Below are positions 1 through 8,939 of a stretch of DNA of 64,000 nucleotides, piece after piece; the first letter of the stretch is position 1; each line of letters opens with the position of its first letter. The stretch is from Saccharicrinis sp963667815 (lineage in GTDB: Bacteria > Bacteroidota > Bacteroidia > Bacteroidales > Marinilabiliaceae), in NCBI GenBank assembly GCA_963667815.1, contig OY764021.1. One strand, 5' to 3'. Below the pieces are notes generated by a model that was not told the origin of the DNA, did no database searches, and worked only from the letters and a program-made list of their open reading frames with translations. A program made the position numbers and the translations under genes.

Positions 1-2280
1 ACACTTCACTAACATTTGCATCTGTTAATAATACAGTTCCATCTGCATCCATAAAAGCGACAATATTATCAAGGCGTCTATATGATGTAGCCCAGTCTGT
101 TAATTGATCTCCATCATAATAATATTGACCAGTCCCATCTACCCACGTAATATCAACCTCAGGCCATGCAGGAAGAGTAATTGCTGTTAAATTATTCCCT
201 TCAAATGCTTTTTTTCCGATGCTTAATAATTTTGAGGACAATTGAACACTTATTAAATCATTATACCAAAATGCATAATCACCCATACTTATTAGATTTT
301 TAGGACAAACAAAACTTGTTAAATTGTTATTTGAGAATGCATGATCGCCCATTTTTGTAACATTGTCATGTATTACTAGGGTAGAAATATTGTTATAACC
401 TATTGCATAATTTCCAATTTTAGTTAGGCTCTCAGGTAATACTAAAGAGGTTAATTGTGTTTCATTTAAAGCAAAGTCTACAATTGTTGTTACACCTTCC
501 GGTATAAAGTCCAAATTGTGATTTGTACCCCCATAACTTACCAATTGTGTTAAATCTTCTGATCCATCTGGGTTTCGTGCATAAATAAGGCCATTAGTTT
601 CTTGGTTATTAATATGTGTAATTTTATTCCAGTTAAAGACTGCCCCCTCAATATTTACAACGCTTTCAGGGATAGTTATAGTAGTTAATTCATTATGAGC
701 AAAAGCACTTCTTCCGATAGACTTTAAGCCTTCCGGAAGTACTAAGCTTGTAATTTTGTTATTGTAAAACGCAGCAATTCCAATTGTATCAACTAGTGAT
801 GGTATTTCTATGGATGTAAGATTATTATGTGTAATGGCCTGCTTTTCTATACAAGTAACACTCTCTGGAATATTGATAGATGTTATTCTATTTAGAAAGA
901 AGGCAGCTTCACCAATACGATCAATTCCTTCGGGCAAGGTAACAGTAGTTAATTCATTACTGGAAAAAGCTCCTTTTGCTATTGTTGTAACAGGACTTGG
1001 AACATCTATAGTTTCCAATAAATTATGACTAAATGCTTCAATACCTATGGTTCGTAAATTAGATGAAAAATTTATGTTTGTAATTTCGTTTTCAGAAAAT
1101 GCTCCTGTACCCAGAATTAATATACTATTAGGAATAATTACGCTTGTAAGTTTATTAGAATGGAAAACTCGCTCACCTATTTCTGTCAATGAATTAGGGA
1201 TGCTCAATTCACTAATTTGATTCCATGCGAAAGCATATTCACCTATATAAACAATTGTATTGGGTAGTTGAACTGATTCCAATGATTTATTTTGAAATGC
1301 TCTGGCAGCAATTCGTGTAACACTTATATCTGTTTCGTCTACATTAAAGCTTTCGGGTATAATAACATTTGTTTTAGTGCTTTAGTGCCATGATAGTTTA
1401 TAATGGTGCCAGTTGATACATCAAAAGTTACATCATCCAGAGTGATAGATTCTTCTGTATTAACAGGAATCCCATTAATGTGTACTTGTCCAACAATTAT
1501 AGTATTATTGGACATTTGCTTATCATTTAAGGTTATCTCCTGTCCTCTATCTTGAATGCGTAGTATGATATTATAGTCTGCTTTAATAATTGTATTCGGA
1601 ACTGTTATTTCTTCATATTCAGATACTGTATTTGCCCAGTTAAAGTATCCAAAGTTAGCGTACCCAATTCTTATATCACTTTCATCGTATGTTTCATCTA
1701 CAGATAAATAGAATTCATACCAAATACTATGTATATTATTAATACCTAAGTTGATAAAGTTGGTAGAGATTTGGAATTTCTCTCCTAGATTAAGAGTACT
1801 TGCAGATTGTATTAACCAACCATTGGCTGTAATATCCACATCGCTATCTACTATTGTGATTTTTTCACTATATACGTAAATATTATTATCTTCATTTGTT
1901 TCTATTATTTCATCTCTTGTATCTGTTTCAACGATTAAATAATATTCTCCTGCAGCAGCATCAATTCCAAACTGATTGGCTCCTCCAGCTATATCTCCAT
2001 CTTTTGACTGGTCTGCATCAAGTCCCCAAAAACTAATGAAACCAATGTATTCATCTTCTGTTTTATTTAGTTCTGTATCCTGGGATAGATAAACATTTGT
2101 CACACTAAATTTCTCAGTCCCTGTTCCCGTATTTTTCACAGTTACTTTTCCCGTAAATTTTTGCAGTCTAGTATATTGATTTTCTATATTTGTTATTGAT
2201 TCTACTGTGAAATCTTGCGCATACGTGTTGCTTAATAAGTTAAGTATAATCACAATTAAAAGGGTAATGTTTTTAATCAT
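1..2280 (-). pseudogene. Secreted CARDB / leucine-rich-repeat (BspA-like) protein, split by a frameshift, 3' end outside window
   Basis: The first 313 codons (2280 down to 1339) have a signal peptide ending in NTYAQ and two CARDB-like beta-sandwich segments (pattern 'NTGTGTEKFSVTNVYLSQD', about residues 50-140 and 165-270). That frame stops at 1339. The next frame continues without a stop to base 1 and encodes about 16 LRR_5 repeats of 22-23 residues (pattern AFxxNxLTxIxIPxxxxxIG), then a 'YYDGDQLTDW' segment. The two frames meet at a tandem duplication of TTTAGTGC (1373-1388); removing one copy restores one reading frame (YHGTKTNVIIPESF). CARDB and LRR_5 proteins of Bacteroidota are surface or secreted adhesin-like proteins. 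Function is inferred from domains only. It may be a pseudogene, a phase-off allele or an assembly error. Confidence 0.8.
1373..1388. repeat. 8-bp tandem duplication causing the frameshift
   Basis: TTTAGTGC occurs at 1373-1380 and again directly at 1381-1388. With both copies, the minus-strand frame runs to a stop at 1339. With one copy, the N-terminal CARDB part continues into the leucine-rich repeats. This is the only frame break seen in the gene within the window. Confidence 0.9.
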
Positions 2281-2574
2281 AAGAGGTTAAGTTTAATAAA
2301 TTGTATTAATGGAATATTGGCAGTATCCTTACAGAATTCAATGTTATATTAATTAAAGATGCCAAAATTATCTTTTATAAATCAGAAATTACTATAAATA
2401 CCAAAGTTTTTGTCCAAAAAAACTATTACATAACGCCAAATCCCCTAATCGTAATTTATGGTTTGTTTAATATCTATAAATAGTAGGCTTCCCTAAACAC
2501 TGATTGGAAATACCACAAAATAGAAACATATTGGTAAGAGATCTTATTAATTATAACTTACATTCTATGATCAA
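2281..2574. other. Intergenic region between two minus-strand genes
   Basis: It holds the presumed promoter of the LRR gene. A -7-type box TAATTTTG (TAnnTTTG) can be read on the minus strand at 2363-2370, about 83 bp before the start. No matching -33 TTG was found, so the promoter call is weak. No gene, hairpin with a T-run or repeat was recognised. Confidence 0.4.
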
Positions 2575-3015
2575 TTAATTGTTTTTACTTTCAACATACT
2601 TTCCTGTAACCATGCCAATAGCTCCCGTTAAAATGGCCAATGAAAATACAGTCATTCCTCCAAATTCTGAATCTGGTAAAATCTTATTTAATACTAGATT
2701 GAGTCCAATTAAAAAACCCCATGAAGCTCCAATAATAGTAAAGCCAAAAATATACCAGGGAAACCTAAAGCCTCTTGTCCTGCTTATGTCAGTATTCGTT
2801 TCAATTGTAGTTATTTCCTCTGGTGCATTTATAAGTAGATCGGATGAAACATTTAATGAAGTAGCAATTGTTTTTAAAGTACTTCCTCTTGGCACACTTT
2901 CTCCATTTTCTATTCTTTGAATGGTTCTTAAACTGATGCCTGAAGTTTCTGATAGTTCTTCCTGAGATAATCCATTTTGTTCTCTTAGTTCTTTTATCTT
3001 CGTCTGTGAGTTCAT
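2575..3015 (-). CDS. XRE-family HTH regulator with two C-terminal membrane segments
   Basis: 146 residues. Residues 1-62 form a lambda-repressor-like helix-turn-helix (IKELREQNGLSQEELSETSG, then ISLRTIQRIENGES, a classic HTH_3 pattern). Residues about 88-110 and 118-140 are hydrophobic and likely cross the membrane, so this is a membrane-tethered DNA-binding protein. Small XRE proteins with membrane tails are common in Bacteroidota; their ligands are mostly unknown. It stands alone between two unrelated minus-strand genes, so no target can be named from context. The start ATG at 3015 gives the expected HTH start. Confidence 0.8.
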   Translation of the reverse strand: MNSQTKIKELREQNGLSQEELSETSGISLRTIQRIENGESVPRGSTLKTIATSLNVSSDLLINAPEEITTIETNTDISRTRGFRFPWYIFGFTIIGASWGFLIGLNLVLNKILPDSEFGGMTVFSLAILTGAIGMVTGKYVESKNN

Positions 3016-3241
3016 ATGAGTTGTTATTGATTATTACTGATTCAAATATAGGTTAGGGTAATTAAAAAGTCTTGCGTCAAATTGTATCTATTTACTTGTC
3101 ATTTAACGCCATTTTAAATGACATAGTAATGACATAAGTATGTCGTACATGAAATACTTAGAACATAAATACTTATTACAAATGTTAAAATAGATTGATT
3201 ATTGAATTTATATTGTTGAATAAGAAAAAAGAACAAGCCTA

Positions 3242-3787
3242 TCATTCGTTCCATTCTCTTTTTAAGATGGCATATACAATGTCATCAACCCAGTCTCCAT
3301 TTATAAATAGGCTCTCTTTAAAATGAGCTTCTTTTCTAAAACCTAACCTTTTAATCAGTTCAATAGAGTTTACATTGTGCGGGTCAATTGAACAAATAAT
3401 TCTATGCTTATTTAGTTCATTAAATAAATAGGTGATAATTGATTTAAGAGCTTCCGTAGCGTATCCAAAATCATGAAATTCTTTAGCTAAAGTACATCCA
3501 ATTTCAGCTTGTTCTTCACCAAGAAAATGAACTCCTATATCACCTATAAGCTCTAATTGATTACTTTCAATAATTACAAATTGATACCAGGTGTTTTCAA
3601 TATTCATTTGTGGTGATATTTTACTTAAAAAAGTATCCACGTCATATAGGGTTTCAGGAATCCAACCTTGATACTTGTTAGTTTCTGCGTCGGATCGATA
3701 ATTAAATATAAAAGGAGCATCCTGAGATTTAACGGGTCTTATAATTAATCTTTCGGTTCTTAATTCTAGTTTATTATTTGTATTCAT
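3242..3787 (-). CDS. GNAT acetyltransferase, RimJ/RimL type
   Basis: The conserved family start ('LELRTERLIIRPVKSQDAPF') lies just after the ATG at 3787, so I use that start (181 residues). The frame is open upstream to an ATG at 3874, but those 29 residues look unlike the family. A GNAT_3 fold is visible: the acetyl-CoA-binding stretch around 'GCTLAKEFHDFGYATEAL' and the C-terminal 'NVNSIELIKRLGFRKEAHF'. The family transfers acetyl groups to protein N-termini, amino sugars or antibiotics; the substrate here is unknown. It stands alone. Confidence 0.82.
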   Translation of the reverse strand: MNTNNKLELRTERLIIRPVKSQDAPFIFNYRSDAETNKYQGWIPETLYDVDTFLSKISPQMNIENTWYQFVIIESNQLELIGDIGVHFLGEEQAEIGCTLAKEFHDFGYATEALKSIITYLFNELNKHRIICSIDPHNVNSIELIKRLGFRKEAHFKESLFINGDWVDDIVYAILKREWNE

Positions 3788-4128
3788 ATTATCAATGGGG
3801 TTAAGCAAAATTTTAGGTTTTATATTCAGATTCTGTTTATGATATCTTAAAGTATTGTATACACTATTTGTCAATCCATATAGAACCTAAACGTTATCTT
3901 GGTTTTTATATTTTAAAACAATCTATAAATAATGATTTTCCCTATTCCAGCAACTTAAACAACATAGATTTCTACGATACGTCTTTTATCTGATAGTTGA
4001 TTATTCTGAGTCATCTATAAATATTGTTTTAAGGAAACAATCTCTAAAATAGTATTAATTGATACACAATTATTATATAATGTTAATCGTTTATTTAACC
4101 TAATTTTAAGTTGACTATCAACAGAATA
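3788..4128. other. Intergenic region upstream of the GNAT gene
   Basis: AT-rich and about 340 bp. The last 87 bp next to the GNAT gene are an open extension of its frame. Apart from the terminator at its far end (4129-4166), no gene, RNA or repeat was recognised. Confidence 0.4.
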
Positions 4129-4166
4129 TAAAAAAGAGCCACAGTTTAATAAAACATGTGACTCTT
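4129..4166 (-). terminator. Rho-independent terminator of the betaine-binding/Usp/BCCT cluster
   Basis: On the minus strand, AAGAGTCACA and TGTGGCTCTT form a 10-bp stem (one G-T pair) around a 13-nt loop, followed by a six-T run. It lies 30 bp past the stop codon of the betaine-binding lipoprotein gene. Confidence 0.82.
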
Positions 4167-4195
4167 ATATTCTATTATATCAGAATTGAATATAA

Positions 4196-5074
4196 TTACA
4201 TAATCTTTTTACGCTCTTTAGTTAGATTCTTTATCCATTGATTTACTACAAATTCATTTTGATTAATCCACTTTTCAACCCCTATTAAAGGATCTTCATT
4301 TATTCTGATTTCATATACAAGACTGTTGAGTTGTTTTTCTGTCAGTTGCATACGTTCAAAAAAGCGAACAGCATCAGGATGTGCTTCTTCAAATATAGTA
4401 TTTGTAATAGTATAAATATTTTCTTTTTGACCAAAGATATGATCCGGATCATCAAGAAAACGAACCTCATAACGTGCAAATATCCAATGAGGTTCCCATC
4501 CTGTAATCACAATATCTTTTCTTCGTAAAATAGAATCATTCAACTGTTTTATCATCTTTTCTTCTGATAATTCAAGCAAGTTATTTTTTAATGCATACTT
4601 GATTATGGCATTATTTGTTTTTTGCATTACCCCGGCACCAGCGTCAATACCTACAATATCAAAGTTGTAATTATTTAAATCACTAATTGATTTTAACGGA
4701 CTATATTCCGGTACTACCAAACCAATTTTAGCTTCTGGATAAACAATTCCAAGCATATCAATATGGTCTTTATGAGCCTCAAAATAAGATTGATGCGTTT
4801 CAGGCAACCATGCATCCGTAAATAAATCCGCCTCATTTGCAGCCACTTCCTGATAAGCTGTTTTTACATCAGTCAGTTTTAATTCCACGTTATAATCCAT
4901 TCTTTGCAGCAATACAGACGACAAATAGGTAATAGCTACACTTTCTGACCAGTCTGTATATACTATTTTAAGTGAACGATCCTCCTCCTGTGTTGTAGTC
5001 ATAGTACATGATACAAATAATGTAAGAGCGATTAAATATGAGATTCCTTTAATTCTGGATAAATAACATGCCAT
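4196..5074 (-). CDS. Glycine betaine/proline-type substrate-binding lipoprotein (OpuAC/ProX fold)
   Basis: 292 residues. The N-terminus has a lipoprotein signal with lipobox LFVSC (Cys about residue 23). The rest matches OpuAC-type binding proteins: 'KIVYTDWSESVAITYLSSVLL', 'EADLFTDAWLPETHQSYFE', 'GIDAGAGVMQKTN' and 'DIVITGWEPHWIFARYEV'. The Trp residues in the last three are typical of the aromatic box that binds quaternary amines. No ABC permease or ATPase is adjacent. Instead it is 11 bp downstream of a UspA protein gene and in line with a BCCT carrier, suggesting one osmoprotectant operon. It may capture betaine or choline, or act as a sensor. The fold call is firm; substrate and partner are inferred. 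Confidence 0.88.
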   Translation of the reverse strand: MACYLSRIKGISYLIALTLFVSCTMTTTQEEDRSLKIVYTDWSESVAITYLSSVLLQRMDYNVELKLTDVKTAYQEVAANEADLFTDAWLPETHQSYFEAHKDHIDMLGIVYPEAKIGLVVPEYSPLKSISDLNNYNFDIVGIDAGAGVMQKTNNAIIKYALKNNLLELSEEKMIKQLNDSILRRKDIVITGWEPHWIFARYEVRFLDDPDHIFGQKENIYTITNTIFEEAHPDAVRFFERMQLTEKQLNSLVYEIRINEDPLIGVEKWINQNEFVVNQWIKNLTKERKKIM

Positions 5075-5085
5075 AATACATTGCT

Positions 5086-6006
5086 TTATTGAAATAAACT
5101 TCTTAAAAATACTATTGCCTTACTTATATCGTTTACAATAAATACCGGGATATTTTTATCAGACGAAGCCAGCTTTTCTGATGTGGCATCCAAAATAATA
5201 TTTGCCAGCTCAGAACTCATTGAAGAACCAATAATAATCATATCAGCTCCTGTCATCATTGCCTGACGATATAAAATCTGGTCTTCTTCGTTTTCGGCAT
5301 CAACTGAAAACGAAAATGCAATATCATCGGTATTATACTTATAAAGTTTCTTAAACTTTTGAAATTCTTTATCACTAATTTTCTTGATATATTTCTGTAG
5401 TTTCTCGTCCTTCTCCAAATTAACCTGAGGAAAATATCCGATTGGTAACTTATGAGTATGATGACAAGCCACTTTAGCTCCGGTTAATTCCTGCAAACGG
5501 AAGGCCATTCGTAATGCCAATTCACTGGTTTTAGAAAAATCCATTCTAACCAAAAGATTATCCAATCCTTCGTGAACTGATTCACTTACAATAAGAACAG
5601 AAGAAGGAATAATACCCACCACTTTTCTTACAATACCACCTCCACCTTCATAACCAACTTTTTTACCCATTAAAGTTAAATCTACACGATTTTTGGGGGC
5701 ATACTTTACAATAACTTCAGTTGGAAATCCCTCTTTTACAACAATATTTGTATTTACAGGTATTTCATTTTGAAATTGCTGATCTATCTTTTCCTGAAGT
5801 TCTTCCTTAACAATATCAGGAATTGGTTCATCAAGTTCAGGATAGGCTTCCAATAATTCTTTAGGAATATCATAAGGTTTCATTACATGTAAGAAAGTAA
5901 TACTTTCCGGTTTTACCTTATTCACCAAAAAGCTTGCATATCGGATAAGGGAATCATCCATTTCCGTTAAATCAAGACAAACCAATATATGATTTAATTG
6001 ATACAT
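5086..6006 (-). CDS. Universal stress protein with two UspA domains
   Basis: 306 residues, twice the length of a single UspA domain. The first domain starts 'LNHILVCLDLTEMDDSLIRY' and ends near 'SVLIVSES'; the second starts 'LDNLLVRMDFSKTSELALRM' and ends at 'NIPVFIVND'. The second half has a G-S-rich end (IIGSSMSSELANIIL) where ATP-binding members carry G-2x-G-9x-G(S/T); the match is incomplete, so ATP binding is uncertain. The gene sits 20 bp after the BCCT gene and 11 bp before the betaine-binding gene. Usp proteins are often coupled to membrane transporters as stress or nucleotide sensors, and a link to osmotic response is likely here. Confidence 0.87.
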   Translation of the reverse strand: MYQLNHILVCLDLTEMDDSLIRYASFLVNKVKPESITFLHVMKPYDIPKELLEAYPELDEPIPDIVKEELQEKIDQQFQNEIPVNTNIVVKEGFPTEVIVKYAPKNRVDLTLMGKKVGYEGGGGIVRKVVGIIPSSVLIVSESVHEGLDNLLVRMDFSKTSELALRMAFRLQELTGAKVACHHTHKLPIGYFPQVNLEKDEKLQKYIKKISDKEFQKFKKLYKYNTDDIAFSFSVDAENEEDQILYRQAMMTGADMIIIGSSMSSELANIILDATSEKLASSDKNIPVFIVNDISKAIVFLRSLFQ

Positions 6007-6026
6007 TTTTCTTATCTATTTACAGG

Positions 6027-7346
6027 TTATTTCTTCTCTTTATTATTATCAACAGACTTTGGAGCTGCAGGTATCTTTCCACGTTTTTGCAGCATTCTGG
6101 TAATTGTGTCTACATATTCTTTATGTTCTTTCTCTCGTTTAATTTCCATTAAACCAGTATGCTCTTCGCGTAAACCTTTTAACAAACTCCAAACCACAAA
6201 AAGGAGTATGATAGCAAAGGGTAAACCGGTTGAAATTGAAGCTGTTTGTAAAGCACTTAAACCACCTCCCACTAAAAGAACTGCTGCTACTGCACCTTCC
6301 GTTAATGCCCAGAAAATACGTTGAGCTACTGGTGCATCTAACTTACCTCCAGCTGTTAACGAATCAACGACTAACGATCCGGAATCGGATGATGTTACAA
6401 AGAAACTAGCTACTAATATAACACCAACAATCGAAGTTACTGTTGATATCGGAAATTGTTCTAACAACACATACAACGAAGTGGCTATATTATTGGTTAC
6501 TGCTCCTGCTATATCAGCCATTGAATTTAACTCTAAAAACATGGCACTACCACCAAATGCTGAAAGCCATAAAAAGGTTAACAAGGTAGGAACAATCAAA
6601 ACTCCTAACACAAATTCTTTTAAAGTACGTCCCCTTGAAATTCGGGCAATAAACATTCCTACAAATGGAGACCAGCTTATCCACCAGGCCCAATAAAACA
6701 CTGTCCAGTCATTTTGCCATGCCGATTGCTGATATGTTTCGGTCCATGTAGAAAGTTCAAAGAAGTTTTGTACATATCCACCAACATTCTGAATAAAGGA
6801 ATCGAAGATAAAGATAGTTGGACCAACAACAATCATAAATAAAAGGAATATGGCAGCAAGTACCATGTTTATTTCACTTAAACGCTTTACTCCTGCACTT
6901 AAGCCTGCAACTACTGATGTTGTAGCTGCCAACGTAATAACAATAATCAGAATTACCTGAGTTGTTGGATTATCTGGTATATTAAACAGGTGTGCTAAAC
7001 CAGCACTAACCTGCTGCACCCCTAAACCTAAAGATGTTGCTAATCCAAATAATGTAGCTACAACAGCCAATACATTAATAGCCTTACCCCAAGGTCCGTA
7101 AATTTTTTTCCCCAAAAGTGGATAAAAAATAGAACTGATCGTAAGTGGTAATTTTTTATTGAAGGTAAAAAATGCCAAGGCCATACCTACAAGCGCATAA
7201 ATACCCCACGCATGTAATCCCCAGTGTAAAAAAGTAATTTCTAACGAATTACGTGCCGCTTCTATACTTCTTGGATCACTTCCTGGTGGATGGATAAAGT
7301 GTTTAATTGGTTCTCCTACACTCCAAAATAAAATACCAATACCCAT
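6027..7346 (-). pseudogene. BCCT-family betaine/choline carrier, 5' part lost at the IS element
   Basis: The remaining 439 residues start at MGIGILFWSVGEP, which is internal in BCCT carriers: it belongs to the glycine-rich stretch of the sodium- and substrate-binding segment. Roughly 90-100 N-terminal residues and the first membrane helices are missing. The family signature is intact (WTVFYWAWWISWSPFVGMF, then ARISRGRT) and the C-terminus looks complete. The IS3 element begins at 7348, one base before the first remaining complete codon. The sequence beyond the IS (8608 onward) does not encode the missing part in any frame. The carrier is almost certainly inactive unless the missing part lies elsewhere. 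It formerly headed the Usp/betaine-binding operon. Confidence 0.88.
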
Positions 7347-7405
7347 ATGGACCTGCTATCTTTAGCCGGACAAATTATTAAGCTAAAATTTTTAATTTAG
7401 CAGAT

Positions 7406-7720
7406 ATGAGTAGATCAAGAGTAACGTACGACAAAGAGTTTAAGATTATGGCTGTTAATCTTTGTTATACTGGCAAATCAGCAAGGCAGGTTGCAATGGA
7501 ATTAGGGATCCGATCCGAACTGGTGAGTAGATGGAAGCGAGAGTACGAAGCCAACAAAGAAGGCAGCTTCTCAGGCAATGGCAAACCTGTAATGACAGAT
7601 GCAGAGAAAGAGATTGCCCGTTTGAAGAAGGAGCTTAAAGAAGCCCAGATAGAACGTGATATTCTAAAAAAGGCAGTAAGCATCTTTTCCAGGAGCGACA
7701 GCAAAAATACAAATTCGTAA
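7406..7720 (+). CDS. IS3-family transposase OrfA (copy 1)
   Basis: 104 residues with an HTH_Tnp_1 fold (SRVTYDKEFKIMAVNLCYTG, then SARQVAMELGIRSELVSRWK) and a C-terminal leucine-zipper-like coiled coil (EIARLKKELKEAQIERDILK). OrfA binds the IS ends and regulates transposition. Near its 3' end, A AAA AAG at 7666-7672 lies in the exact X-XXY-YYZ phase for a -1 ribosomal shift. After the shift, the orfB frame reads on (GSKHLFQERQQKYKF...) into the catalytic domain without a stop. Confidence 0.92.
   Translation: MSRSRVTYDKEFKIMAVNLCYTGKSARQVAMELGIRSELVSRWKREYEANKEGSFSGNGKPVMTDAEKEIARLKKELKEAQIERDILKKAVSIFSRSDSKNTNS
7666..7672 (+). other. Programmed -1 frameshift heptamer (A AAA AAG), copy 1
   Basis: Six A then G, with codons AAA (7667-7669) and AAG (7670-7672) in the OrfA frame. 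This is the classic slippery site of IS3 elements. The -1 frame is the orfB frame (start 7753 is in that phase). The equivalent in copy 2 is 47811-47817 on the minus strand. Confidence 0.85.
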
Positions 7721-7752
7721 AAAGGCATCAGAAAGAATTTGCTGTTGAGAAG

Positions 7753-8577
7753 ATGTGTAAGTTGTTGGGGATTGCAAGGAGTAGCTATTACGAATGGTTG
7801 AATAGAAAACCTTCCAAACGAAGCATTGAAGCTTGCCGAGTAGAATCTGAAGTAATTCGGATTTATGATGCCAGTAAGAAAAGATATGGCAGTCCTAAAA
7901 TTACTGTAGAACTAAATAAAATTGGCATCAAAGCTTCTCGCCCCAGAGTAGCCAGAATTATGGCAAAGAATAACCTAAAAAGTATCATTAAGAAGCGTTA
8001 CAGAGTGACTACAACAGATTCGAAGCATAATAAGCATGTTTCAGATAATGTACTAAATAGACAATTTGTTCACAATAGACCATCTCAGGCTTGGATTTCA
8101 GACATTACCTATGTTAGGACAAAACAAGGGTGGCTCTATTTGACGATTGTCATGGATCTTTTTGATCGCAAGATAATTGGTTGGTCTTTATCTGATAATA
8201 TGACAACAGAGGCAACAGTTATTGCAGCATGGAGGATGGCGATCATCAATAGACCCGTAGGGCACGAAATGATTTTCCATTCAGATCGAGGGATTCAGTA
8301 CGCTTCAGAATCTTTTCGGAAAGAATTAAACCACTGTAAAGTTATCCAAAGTATGAGTCGAAAAGGCAATTGTTGGGACAATGCTGTTGCCGAAAACTTT
8401 TTTAAAATATTAAAATCAGAGATGGTAAATCACAATAATTATCAAAGTTATTTTCAAGCCCGAACCGATATCTTCGAATTCATTGAAATATGGTATAACA
8501 GGCAACGACAACATTCACATTTAGGATATTTATCTCCTAATGAATTTGGAAAATCAACAATCAAACAAGTGGCTTAA
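7753..8577 (+). CDS. IS3-family transposase OrfB, DDE integrase (copy 1)
   Basis: 274 residues from the first ATG; functionally it is probably made as an OrfAB fusion through the -1 slip at 7666-7672. It has an HTH_21 region (residues 1-75) and an rve integrase core. The DDE triad is visible as the D of ISDITYV, the D of FHSDRGIQY and the E of NAVAENFFKILKSE. The C-terminal WYNRQRQHSHLGYLSPNEF is the usual IS3 tail. It appears intact and identical to copy 2. Confidence 0.94.
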   Translation: MCKLLGIARSSYYEWLNRKPSKRSIEACRVESEVIRIYDASKKRYGSPKITVELNKIGIKASRPRVARIMAKNNLKSIIKKRYRVTTTDSKHNKHVSDNVLNRQFVHNRPSQAWISDITYVRTKQGWLYLTIVMDLFDRKIIGWSLSDNMTTEATVIAAWRMAIINRPVGHEMIFHSDRGIQYASESFRKELNHCKVIQSMSRKGNCWDNAVAENFFKILKSEMVNHNNYQSYFQARTDIFEFIEIWYNRQRQHSHLGYLSPNEFGKSTIKQVA

Positions 8578-8607
8578 TAATTTGTCCGGAATAAAGTTGC
8601 AAATCCA

Positions 8608-8939
8608 TAACATCCCAAAATTACAATGACTAATTAACAAACATGTTAATTATAAACACATTAGACACCATTCAAACTCATGGTTCGTGTAGAAATCTTT
8701 TTTCTAAGTAAGTACTTTAGCTGATAGGATATGTATAAGATAAAAAATGCAAGAATGATTGTTAAACTTAAAGTTTTAGATTGAAATAAAACTTTAATGA
8801 ACAAATTCTGGAATTATTATCATTTATTCTAAATTTATCTAAAATTTATCAGCACAACGATAAACTCATCTTTTTATATGTAGCTATTATAGAATATAAT
8901 TAATCACACTTACTAAAATAATATCAATGCTATAAGACA
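8608..8939. other. Intergenic region between IS copy 1 and the DUF808 gene
   Basis: 332 bp of AT-rich sequence with stops in all frames. If the IS had inserted simply, the missing 5' end of the BCCT gene should start here on the minus strand. I translated the IS-proximal part in all three minus frames and found nothing BCCT-like. No RNA or repeat was recognised. Confidence 0.5.

Larger units (their letters stand above)
7348..8607 (+). mobile_element. IS3-family insertion sequence, copy 1 (1260 bp)
   Basis: The ends are the limits of identity with copy 2. The left end is TGGACCTGCTATCTTTAGCC and the right end (as minus strand) is TGGATTTGCAACTTTATTCC; both continue into a shared GGACAAATTATTAAGC, giving an imperfect terminal inverted repeat of about 37 bp with the TG...CA termini of IS3 elements. 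It carries orfA and orfB with a -1 frameshift site. The bases next to the ends are ATA on the left and TAA on the right, so there is no target duplication, unlike copy 2. This points to a deletion or recombination after insertion. Confidence 0.93.

Noticed and set aside
1..1338. Plus-strand frames over the LRR region as genes
   Set aside because: They are antisense to an intact minus-strand leucine-rich-repeat reading frame; the 72-residue plus-strand frame at 810-1028 is a shadow.
7465..7728. Antisense frame over OrfA (and its twin at 47755-48018)
   Set aside because: It is antisense to a well-identified transposase gene and has no ribosome-binding site or family match.
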